Below the pieces are notes generated by a model. It did not search any database. It saw nothing but the letters and a program-made list of their open reading frames with translations, and had not been told where the DNA came from. A stretch of DNA of 64,000 nucleotides from Pseudomonas eucalypticola. Its GTDB lineage: Bacteria > Pseudomonadota > Gammaproteobacteria > Pseudomonadales > Pseudomonadaceae. A program made the position numbers and the translations under genes. Of this stretch, positions 56,860-64,000 are shown in pieces; the first letter of the stretch is position 1, and each line of letters begins with the position of its first letter. Where the stretch lies: NCBI RefSeq assembly GCF_013374995.1, contig NZ_CP056030.1:186001-250000 (forward strand), written 5' to 3'.

Positions 56860-58869
56860 TTATCGTTTGAGCATGGCGCGAATATCGGCCAATGCATTAT
56901 TGCCTCTTACGGCTTTGACTTCCGTGGGGGTGTCATCATTGCCTTCCCAGGCCAGGTCATCCGGCGGCAGCTCATCGAGAAAGCGGCTGGGCGCGCAATC
57001 GATGATTTCGCCGTACTGCTTGCGCTTGGCCGCGAAGGTGAACGCCAGGGTCTGACGAGCGCGGGTGATACCCACGTAAGCCAGGCGACGTTCTTCCTCG
57101 ATGGTGTCGGCCTCGATGCTGGAGCGGTGCGGCAGAATTTCCTCTTCCATGCCCATGATGAACACGTAGGGGAACTCCAGGCCCTTGGAGGCGTGCAAGG
57201 TCATCATCTGCACGCCTTCGGCACCGTCTTCTTCTTCCTGCTGACGTTCAAGCATATCGCGAAGCACCAGTTTACCGATGGCTTCCTCGATGGTCATTTC
57301 GCCTTCTTCGTCTTTTTCCAGGGTGTTCTTCAAGGCCTCGATCAAGAACCACACGTTGCTCATGCGGTAGTCGGCGGCCTTGTCGCTGGAACTGTTGGTG
57401 CGCAGCCAGGTTTCATAGTCGATGTCCATGACCATGCTGCGCAGCGCCGAAATGGGGTCTTCGCCGGCGCACTGTTCGCGCACCTTGTCCATGTAGCGCT
57501 TGAAGCGCGACAGGCGGTCGGTGAAGCGGCTGTCCAGGTGTTCGCCCAGGCCCAGTTCGTCGGTGGCCTGGTACATGGAGATCTTGCGCTCGGTAGCGTA
57601 GTTACCCAGTTTTTCCAGGGTGGTGGAGCCGATTTCGCGACGCGGCACATTGATCACGCGTAGGAAGGCGTTGTCGTCATCCGGGTTCACGATCAGGCGG
57701 AAGTAGGCCATCAGGTCCTTCACTTCCTGGCGGCCGAAGAAGCTGTTGCCGCCGCTGAGGCGGTAGGGCACCTGGTGGTGCTGCAGCTTGAGTTCGATCA
57801 GCTTGGCCTGGTAGTTGCCGCGGTACAGGATGGCGAAGTCACTGTAGGGGCGGTCGGTGCGCAGGTGCAGGGTGAGAATTTCCATGGCGACGCGCTCGGC
57901 CTCGGCGTCCTCGTTCTTGCAGCGCAGCACGCGAATTTCGTCGCCATGGCCCATCTCGCTCCACAGCTGTTTCTCGAAAGCGTGGGGGTTGTTGGAGATC
58001 AGCACGTTGGCGCAGCGCAAAATGCGGCTGGTGGAGCGGTAGTTCTGCTCCAGCATCACCACTTTCAAGGAGGGGTAGTCCTCCTTGAGCAGCATCAGGT
58101 TTTCCGGCCGCGCGCCGCGCCAGGCGTAGATCGACTGGTCGTCGTCGCCTACCACGGTGAACTGGCAGCGGGTGCCGATCAGCAGCTTCACCAGCAGGTA
58201 CTGGCTGGCGTTGGTGTCCTGGTATTCGTCCACCAGCAGGTAACGCACCTTGTTCTGCCATTTTTCCAGAATGTCGGCGTGTTCCTGGAACAGCTTCACC
58301 GGCAGCAGGATCAGGTCGTCGAAGTCCACCGCGTTGAACGCCTTGAGCGTACGCTGGTAGTGGGTGTAGACGATGGCAGCGGTCTGTTCCTTGGGGTTGC
58401 GGGCGTTTTCCAGGGCTTCGGGCGGCAGGATCAGGTCGTTCTTCCAGGCACCGATCATGTTCTTGATCTCGTCGACGCCGTCGTCGCCCGAGTATTCCTT
58501 CTGCATGATATCGGTCATCAGCGCCTTGACGTCGGTTTCGTCAAAGATCGAGAAGCCGGGCTTGTAGCCCAGGCGCACATGCTCCTTGCGGATGATGTTC
58601 AGGCCCAGGTTGTGGAAGGTCGAGACCGTCAGGCCGCGGCCCTCGCCGCCGCGCAGCAGGGTGCCTACCCGTTCCTTCATCTCGCGCGCGGCCTTGTTGG
58701 TGAAGGTCATGGCGACGATGTACTGGGCACGGATGCCGCAATTTTGCACCAGGTGCGCGATTTTGCGGGTGATCACGCTGGTCTTGCCGGAACCGGCACC
58801 GGCGAGCACCAGAAGTGGGCCGCCGACGTAGTTCACGGCTTCTTGCTGCCGGGGGTTGAGTCGGGACAT
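56860..58869 (-). CDS. rep: ATP-dependent DNA helicase Rep
   Basis: This is 669 residues, near the 673 of E. coli Rep. UvrD-type superfamily 1 helicase: motif I GAGSGKTSVI (about 22-31), motif II VDEYQDTN, motif III DDQSIYAWRGA, motif IV YRST, motif V LHASKGLEFPYVF and motif VI VGITRARQTL. It helps replication forks pass protein blocks. Gene order xpt-rep is as in other pseudomonads. Confidence 0.96.
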   Translation of the reverse strand: MSRLNPRQQEAVNYVGGPLLVLAGAGSGKTSVITRKIAHLVQNCGIRAQYIVAMTFTNKAAREMKERVGTLLRGGEGRGLTVSTFHNLGLNIIRKEHVRLGYKPGFSIFDETDVKALMTDIMQKEYSGDDGVDEIKNMIGAWKNDLILPPEALENARNPKEQTAAIVYTHYQRTLKAFNAVDFDDLILLPVKLFQEHADILEKWQNKVRYLLVDEYQDTNASQYLLVKLLIGTRCQFTVVGDDDQSIYAWRGARPENLMLLKEDYPSLKVVMLEQNYRSTSRILRCANVLISNNPHAFEKQLWSEMGHGDEIRVLRCKNEDAEAERVAMEILTLHLRTDRPYSDFAILYRGNYQAKLIELKLQHHQVPYRLSGGNSFFGRQEVKDLMAYFRLIVNPDDDNAFLRVINVPRREIGSTTLEKLGNYATERKISMYQATDELGLGEHLDSRFTDRLSRFKRYMDKVREQCAGEDPISALRSMVMDIDYETWLRTNSSSDKAADYRMSNVWFLIEALKNTLEKDEEGEMTIEEAIGKLVLRDMLERQQEEEDGAEGVQMMTLHASKGLEFPYVFIMGMEEEILPHRSSIEADTIEEERRLAYVGITRARQTLAFTFAAKRKQYGEIIDCAPSRFLDELPPDDLAWEGNDDTPTEVKAVRGNNALADIRAMLKR

Positions 58870-59129
58870 GCGGAAATAGGGTCGCTTGCGAAATGGCCGG
58901 GCATTTTAACAGGGTCTGGCGATTGTGCCGCGACCATCCGACACTGTGACGCATCCCTCTATCTAAATTTGAAGCTTTTGATACTTTGCCCCAGGATACG
59001 TAACATTTTTACCGCAGATAGTAGAAAATAGCGGTTTGGAGGGCTGCCCGCGCCCTCCCGGCGTCGATTGCCGTGCGATGCCTTCTTCTTCCATTTGCCG
59101 TTGCCTGTTGATTTTCCTGAGGAGCCAGC

Positions 59130-60794
59130 TTGTCTACGCCCGTCGAACCTGTGCGCCTGCTGCTTGTGGCCCAAGACCCGGCCTGGGCGGCTTTGCTGCG
59201 CCAATGCCTGGCCCCGCTGGGCAGTGCTGCCGTGCTGGTCGTGGCAGCGTCGTTCGAGACCGTGGACGAAATTTTCCATGCCGACCGCGCCGCCGTGGTG
59301 TTGGCCACACCGCAAAGCCAGCCGGCGCCGGGGCGCTGCGCGCTACCCGTGGTGCTGCTGCTGGACCACGAACCCGAGCAGGCGCCCATGGGCGTCAGCG
59401 ACTGGCTGGTCAAGGGAAGCCTCAACGCCGATACCCTGCGCCGCTGCCTGCGCCATGTACGCGAGCGCGGGGTGCTGGAAAACACCCTGCAACGCCTCGC
59501 CGAGCAAGACCCGCTGACGGGTATTGCCAACCGCCAGGGCTTTCAGACCTTGCTCAATGCTCGCCTGGCCGAATTCGACGGCCGTGGCCTGGCCCTCGGG
59601 CATCTGGACCTGGACAACTTCCGCCACGCCAACGACGCGCTGGGCCACCAGGCCGGCGACCGGTTGATCCTGCAAGTAGTGGCGCGCCTGCGCAGCCAAT
59701 TGGAAGCCGGCGACCAGTTGGCCCGGCTGGGCAGCGACGAGTTCGCACTGCTGATCGATACCCGCCGGGACGCCGGGCGCGCCGAGCGGGTGGCCGAGCA
59801 GATCGTGGAAGCCATGGCCGAACCCTACTGGATCGACGGCGAAAGCCTGCTGATCGGCTGCAGCCTGGGCGTGGCCCATGCCCGCGCCCAGGCCGGGGCC
59901 GACCCGCTGATGTGGCACGCGCACATCGCCATGCAGCAGGCCAAGAGCACCCAGGGTTGTACCTTTCATATCTTCAATGAACGCATCAACCGCAACGCCC
60001 GCAGCCTGGCCGACCTGGAAAGCGAATTGCGCAGGGCCTTGCGCCGCGACGAACTGGAGTTGCATTACCAGCCTCGCATGGACCTGCAAACCGGCGCGAT
60101 TGTCGGGCTGGAAGCCCTGGTGCGCTGGCGCCATGCCGAGCGCGGGCTGCTACCGCCCAGCGAGTTCGTGCCGTTGGCCGAGCAGAGCGGCCTGATCGTG
60201 CCCCTGGGTTATTGGGTGATTTCCCGCGCCTTGCGGGACATGCAGGCCCTGCGCGAAAGCGGCCTGCCGGAACTGCACATGGCGGTGAACCTGTCTTTCC
60301 GCCAGTTCCAGGACAGCCAGTTGCTGGCAACCCTGAGCCGCCTGATTTCCCAGCGCGGCATCGATGCGCGCTGGCTGGAGTTCGAACTGACGGAAACGGC
60401 GGTCATGCGCCGCAATGATCTGGTCAAGCAGACCATGGATGCTTTGGGAAGACTGGGGGTGCGCTTTTCCCTGGATGACTTCGGCACCGGTTTTTCATCC
60501 TTCGTGCACTTGAACAGCCTGCCCATTGCCCTGCTCAAGGTAGATAAAAGCTTCGTCGCTGGCATGGAGCCGCGTGAAGAAAACCGCAAGCTGGTCCACG
60601 CCATGATCAACCTGGCCCATAACCTGGGCCTGGAAGTGGTCGCCGAGGGCGTGGAAACCCCCGAGCAACTGGCGTTGTTGCGCAGCTTCGGCTGCGACCA
60701 GGTGCAGGGCTACCTGATCAGCAAGCCTCTGCCCCTTCCCGAGCTTCAGGAGTTTCTGATGTTTGGCCTGTCCCAGCGCGCGGTGCAGAACTGA
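59130..60794 (+). CDS. c-di-GMP phosphodiesterase with degenerate GGDEF (ProE-like)
   Basis: This is 554 residues from a TTG at 59130, with TGAGGAG upstream. Residues about 8-115 resemble a receiver without clear phosphorylation residues. The GGDEF domain reads GSDEF (about 201-205) and has no RxxD site, so it is probably inactive or a GTP sensor. The EAL domain is complete ([34 protein letters not shown]). Like ProE of P. aeruginosa, it should hydrolyse c-di-GMP. Its end overlaps the convergent MATE gene by 77 bp. Confidence 0.85.
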   Translation: MSTPVEPVRLLLVAQDPAWAALLRQCLAPLGSAAVLVVAASFETVDEIFHADRAAVVLATPQSQPAPGRCALPVVLLLDHEPEQAPMGVSDWLVKGSLNADTLRRCLRHVRERGVLENTLQRLAEQDPLTGIANRQGFQTLLNARLAEFDGRGLALGHLDLDNFRHANDALGHQAGDRLILQVVARLRSQLEAGDQLARLGSDEFALLIDTRRDAGRAERVAEQIVEAMAEPYWIDGESLLIGCSLGVAHARAQAGADPLMWHAHIAMQQAKSTQGCTFHIFNERINRNARSLADLESELRRALRRDELELHYQPRMDLQTGAIVGLEALVRWRHAERGLLPPSEFVPLAEQSGLIVPLGYWVISRALRDMQALRESGLPELHMAVNLSFRQFQDSQLLATLSRLISQRGIDARWLEFELTETAVMRRNDLVKQTMDALGRLGVRFSLDDFGTGFSSFVHLNSLPIALLKVDKSFVAGMEPREENRKLVHAMINLAHNLGLEVVAEGVETPEQLALLRSFGCDQVQGYLISKPLPLPELQEFLMFGLSQRAVQN

Positions 60795-62151
60795 CCGCGG
60801 CGGCCACCAGCCGCCGCACGCGCCAGTCGAACGCCAGGGTCAGGCTCACGGCAGCGCAGGCCAGGCCCAGCGCCAACCCCCACCACACACCCTGTGGCCC
60901 CCAACCCAAGGGGAACGCCAGCACCCACGCCGCCGGTGCACCGATCAGCCAGTAGCAACCCAGGCCCACGAGGAATGTCACCTTGGCATCCTTGAGGCCG
61001 CGAATCGCACCCATGGCGATGGTCTGCACGCCGTCGAACAGTTCGAACCAGGCGGCCACGGTGAGTAGCACCACGGCCAACTGGATGACGGTGGCGAACG
61101 CCGGGTCATGACGGTCCAGAAACAGTTCCACCAGTTGCCGTGGTGCCAGCCAGAACAGCAGGGCGAAGGCCAGCATGGCCACGCCACCGAAGCCGATGGC
61201 CACGCGCCCGGCCAGGCGTACCGCGACCAGGTTGCCGCCGCCATAATGCTGGCCGATGCGCATGGTGACCGCGTAGGACAGCCCCGCCGGCACCATGAAA
61301 GCGACCGAGACGATCTGCAGGGCAATCTGGTGGGCCGCCAGTTGCGTGCTGCCCATGGTGCCCATGCACAGCGCCGCGAAAGCGAACAGCCCGACTTCTA
61401 CCGCGTAAGTGCCGCCAATGGGCAGGCCCAGCCGCCACAGTTCGCGCAGGTCGGGCCACGACCAGCGCGCCAGGCCTTGGCGAATGGGAAAGGGCACGTA
61501 TGCCGGGTGACGGCCGATATGCAGGGCCAGCAGCGCTGCCATGCAGGTAGCGACCACGGCGGTCACCAGGCCGATACCCAGCAGGCCCAGCTTCGGCAGG
61601 CCGAACAGCCCCTCGATCAGCGCATGGTTGAGGGCAAAGTTGGCTACCGTGGCGCCCAGGCTGATGACCATCACCGGCGTGGCGCGCCCCAAGGCACTGG
61701 TGAACCCGCGCAGGGCCATGAAGCTGAGGTAGCCGGGCAGGGCGAAGGGCAGCAGGGTCAGGAATTCCCGGGCGCCCTCGACGTTTTCTGCGGTCTGCCC
61801 GAACAGTAGCAACACCGGCCCCAGGTTCCACAGCACCAGGGCGGCGATGGCGGCCATGATCCAGGCCAGCCAAAGCCCGGCCTGGGTCAGGCGCGCAGCC
61901 CCGAGCTTGTCGCCGGCGCCCAGGCGAATGGACACCAGCGTGCCGACGGCGGCGATCACGCCAATGCAGAAGATCGACACGAAGGTATAACTGGCCGCCC
62001 CCAGCCCACCCCCGGCCAGCGCCTGGGGGCTGATGCGCGCCATCATCAGGGTGTCGGTGAGCACCATCAGCATGTGCGCCAATTGCGAGGCAATCAACGG
62101 GCCTGCCAGGCGAAGCAGGGCACCGAGTTCGATACGGATGGCAGAAGGCAT
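60718..62151 (-). CDS. MATE-family efflux transporter
   Basis: This is 477 residues with 12 membrane helices of the NorM type ([32 protein letters not shown] at the start). The second half contains [13 protein letters not shown] and [21 protein letters not shown] pumps export cationic drugs using Na+ or H+. The last 25 residues, coded in the overlap with the convergent phosphodiesterase gene, are soluble. PmpM-like identity not claimed. Confidence 0.9.
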   Translation of the reverse strand: MPSAIRIELGALLRLAGPLIASQLAHMLMVLTDTLMMARISPQALAGGGLGAASYTFVSIFCIGVIAAVGTLVSIRLGAGDKLGAARLTQAGLWLAWIMAAIAALVLWNLGPVLLLFGQTAENVEGAREFLTLLPFALPGYLSFMALRGFTSALGRATPVMVISLGATVANFALNHALIEGLFGLPKLGLLGIGLVTAVVATCMAALLALHIGRHPAYVPFPIRQGLARWSWPDLRELWRLGLPIGGTYAVEVGLFAFAALCMGTMGSTQLAAHQIALQIVSVAFMVPAGLSYAVTMRIGQHYGGGNLVAVRLAGRVAIGFGGVAMLAFALLFWLAPRQLVELFLDRHDPAFATVIQLAVVLLTVAAWFELFDGVQTIAMGAIRGLKDAKVTFLVGLGCYWLIGAPAAWVLAFPLGWGPQGVWWGLALGLACAAVSLTLAFDWRVRRLVAAAVSSAPRAGTGQTSETPEAREGAEAC

Positions 62152-62304
62152 GGGGGCGGCTCATTCAACAGGCGGCAGGAGAGCGTGAATTCTGTGCTGT
62201 TGTTCACGCTGGCACAAAAGGATAAAAACGATAGCTCGCATGAGTTTTAGTCATGAGAGTAGTATTCCCCCGGTCTAGCCGTTGATTCATCCTGGAGCTA
62301 TCGA

Positions 62305-63225
62305 ATGTCCCGTCGCCTGCCGCCTTTGTATGCCTTGCGCGCCTTCGAAGCGGCAGCTCGGCATAGCTCGTTCACCCGTGCCGCAAATGAGTTATCGATT
62401 ACCCAGAGTGCCGTGAGCCGGCATATCAAGACCTTGGAAGAACACTTCGGCTGCCGGCTGTTCCAGCGCAACGGCCGCAACCTGCAGCCCAGTGAATCGG
62501 CGCGGCTGCTGCTGCCCGGGGTACGTGATGGCTTCGCCGCCCTGGAACGCGCCTGCGCCACCCTTCATGGCGAAGATGATGTGTTGCGCATGAAGGCGCC
62601 GTCGACCCTGACCATGCGCTGGCTGCTGGCCCGGCTCAGCCGGTTCCGCCATCTGCAGGCTGGCAACGAAGTGCAGCTCACCAGCGCGTGGATGGAAGTG
62701 GACCATGTGGATTTCAACCATGAGCCATTCGACTGCGCGGTGCTGCTGGGCAACGGTAATTTTCCCGCTGACTGGGAGGCGACGTTCCTGTTCCCGGAAT
62801 TGCTGATTCCCGTGGGCTCACCGGCGCTGATCCATGAAGTGCCCTGGACCGTAGCGCAACTGGCCAGTGTCGAACTGCTGCACCCCACGCCTGACCGCCG
62901 CGATTGGCGGGACTGGCTGGGGCGCACGGGCCTGGCCGAGCAGATATCGCTCAAGGGTGGCCAGGCCTTCGATACCCTCGAGCTGGGCATGATCGCTGCG
63001 GCACGGGGCTATGGCGTCGCCATTGGCGACCTGATGATGGTTGCCGAGGATGTGGCCCAGGGGCGCTTGAGCCTGCCCTGGCCAACCGCGGTGTTCAGTG
63101 GGCTGAACTATTACCTGGTGTGGCCAGGCACTCGCCCGGGGGGCGAACGCCTCAAGCGCTTAAGCGATTTTCTCCAGTCCGAAGTGCAAGCAATGGCGCT
63201 GCCGGCCGTCGAAATTCTACGGTAG
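62305..63225 (+). CDS. LysR-type regulator, GcvA-like
   Basis: This is 306 residues. Helix-turn-helix SSFTRAANELSITQSAVSRHIKTLEEHFGCRLF, then a substrate domain of the GcvA/AmpR kind (MKAPSTLTMRWLLARLSRFR). Divergent from the MATE gene with 153 bp between starts, so it may control the pump. Ligand unknown. Confidence 0.88.
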   Translation: MSRRLPPLYALRAFEAAARHSSFTRAANELSITQSAVSRHIKTLEEHFGCRLFQRNGRNLQPSESARLLLPGVRDGFAALERACATLHGEDDVLRMKAPSTLTMRWLLARLSRFRHLQAGNEVQLTSAWMEVDHVDFNHEPFDCAVLLGNGNFPADWEATFLFPELLIPVGSPALIHEVPWTVAQLASVELLHPTPDRRDWRDWLGRTGLAEQISLKGGQAFDTLELGMIAAARGYGVAIGDLMMVAEDVAQGRLSLPWPTAVFSGLNYYLVWPGTRPGGERLKRLSDFLQSEVQAMALPAVEILR

Positions 63226-63413
63226 GTGGCAAAAAGCCGCTAAAATGCCAGTAGTTTAACGTTTGCGTATATCCCTCCCCGGCACTCAAGTATTGGCTGT
63301 TGCAGCCGAATCTACTGGTGCAGGACCTCGCTCAGAAAGGTCCGTGAAAACCGAAACGAAACCACGCCGCCTGGCCCCGATGACTCGGGCGTGCCCTGCG
63401 GTCAGGAGCCAGC

Positions 63414-64000
63414 ATGTCTGAACCCCGTGCCCGAATTGCCTCGCAACTCGGTATCGCCCTCGCGGCCATTCTTGCCGTCGTCATTACCGGCAGTACTGTC
63501 TTTGCCCTGCGCTCGCTCGATAGCGCCAACCTCACGACGCGCCAGGAACACCTGGCCAGTGAAGCACGCTTGCTGGCTGACCAGCTGAGCACGTTCCATG
63601 GCACCCTGCGCGACAGTACCCAGCGCCTCAGCGGGCTGTTCGAAAAGCGCTTCAGCAGCGGCCTGACCCTGAGCAGCGATGAGCTTGTGAATGTCGCGGG
63701 TATTGCGACCCCCGCGTTGCTGCTCAACGGCAAGCCGCTGAACAACGATTTCCGCGAAGCCGATGAGTTCCGGCAGATGACCGCAGGTGTCGCGACGGTG
63801 TTCGTGCGCAAGGGCGAGGACTTCATTCGAATCAGCACTTCGTTGACCAAGCAGGACGGCAGCCGCGCCATCGGCACCTTGCTCGACCACCAGCACCCTG
63901 CCTATTCGCGCCTGTTGGCCGGGCAGAACTATGTGGGCCGTGCGGTGTTGTTCGACCGTTCGTACATGACCCAGTACACGCCGGTGCTTGATACCAGCGG
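63414..64000 (+). CDS. Methyl-accepting chemotaxis protein, partial
   Basis: The gene starts at ATG 63414 (GGAG nearby) and runs beyond the window end. The first membrane helix is about residues 10-32 (LGIALAAILAVVITGSTVF). The following 160 residues are periplasmic with the Cache_3/Cache_2 pattern: FVRKGEDFIRISTSL, GTLLDHQHPAYSRLLAGQNYVGRAVLFDRSYMTQYTPV. Such receptors bind organic acids. The signalling domain is not in the window, so the call is partial. Confidence 0.85.
   Translation, partial: MSEPRARIASQLGIALAAILAVVITGSTVFALRSLDSANLTTRQEHLASEARLLADQLSTFHGTLRDSTQRLSGLFEKRFSSGLTLSSDELVNVAGIATPALLLNGKPLNNDFREADEFRQMTAGVATVFVRKGEDFIRISTSLTKQDGSRAIGTLLDHQHPAYSRLLAGQNYVGRAVLFDRSYMTQYTPVLDTS

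Overview
This window is chromosomal DNA from a fluorescent Pseudomonas, most likely of the P. putida group. The grounds are GC-rich pseudomonad coding style, an AtsK-type alkylsulfatase with an atsRBCA locus like those of P. putida S-313 and P. aeruginosa, an oscA-sbp-cysTWA operon, gabDT, and the gene order dadR-dadA-ridA-dadX-pauR-cytochrome c5-xpt-rep-GGDEF/EAL-MATE-LysR, which I recall from the pseudomonad core chromosome. No rRNA, prophage, IS element or CRISPR array was seen. One tRNA-Arg(CCG) is present on the minus strand.

Layout. (1) 1-3.8 kb is an AT-richer accessory islet. It carries a row of small same-strand genes: an NTF2-fold immunity-like protein, an ankyrin/SUFU-like protein, and two unrecognised small proteins. 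It lies between a decayed copy (about 100-375) and the intact copy (3808) of a DUF3142 lipoprotein gene. It looks like an orphan immunity array whose toxin is absent or outside the window. (2) 3.8-7.4 kb is the DUF3142 lipoprotein plus a large membrane-anchored repeat protein. (3) 7.5-8.25 kb is a ParDE toxin-antitoxin pair beside tRNA-Arg. (4) 8.6-11.5 kb is gabD-gabT (GABA to succinate). (5) 11.6-17.3 kb is a signalling block: an HDOD protein with an unphosphorylatable receiver, a PAS-GGDEF cyclase, an acyl desaturase and a PAS-GGDEF-EAL protein. (6) 17.4-21.5 kb is oscA-sbp-cysTWA (sulfate import under sulfur limitation). (7) 21.5-24.2 kb holds an Mpo1-like membrane protein, an AraC regulator and a second desaturase.

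(8) 24.2-41.5 kb is the centrepiece, a sulfate-ester scavenging cluster. It encodes arylsulfatase AtsA, ATPase AtsC, the fused permease AtsB, binding protein AtsR, the alkylsulfatase AtsK, a second sulfatase with its own binding protein, two LysR regulators, a TonB-dependent receptor (SftP-like), a periplasmic arylsulfotransferase-family protein and a dedicated TonB-ExbB-ExbD set. Organosulfates would enter through the receptor, powered by the local TonB system, be captured by two periplasmic binding proteins, pass through AtsBC, and be desulfated in the cytoplasm by AtsA, AtsK and the second sulfatase. Three intergenic regions carry the same 28-bp element with an ATGC-N7-GCAT core (a T-N11-A LysR box), and two more carry looser matches. 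Several of the secreted proteins contain almost no Met or Cys; mature AtsR and Sbp contain none.

(9) 41.6-44.95 kb holds a cupin divergent from kauB/puuC, separated by three GTCAAATA boxes that probably bind PauR, whose gene lies at 52.45 kb, then an MFS transporter. (10) 45-49 kb has a phospholipase D-type lipoprotein, a MocR regulator, a DUF1127 protein and a cysteine-cluster protein. (11) 49-63 kb is the conserved D-alanine catabolism to MCP stretch. It includes an orphan DinJ-type antitoxin followed by a 29-codon remnant of its YafQ-type toxin. The last gene, a chemoreceptor, runs off the window.
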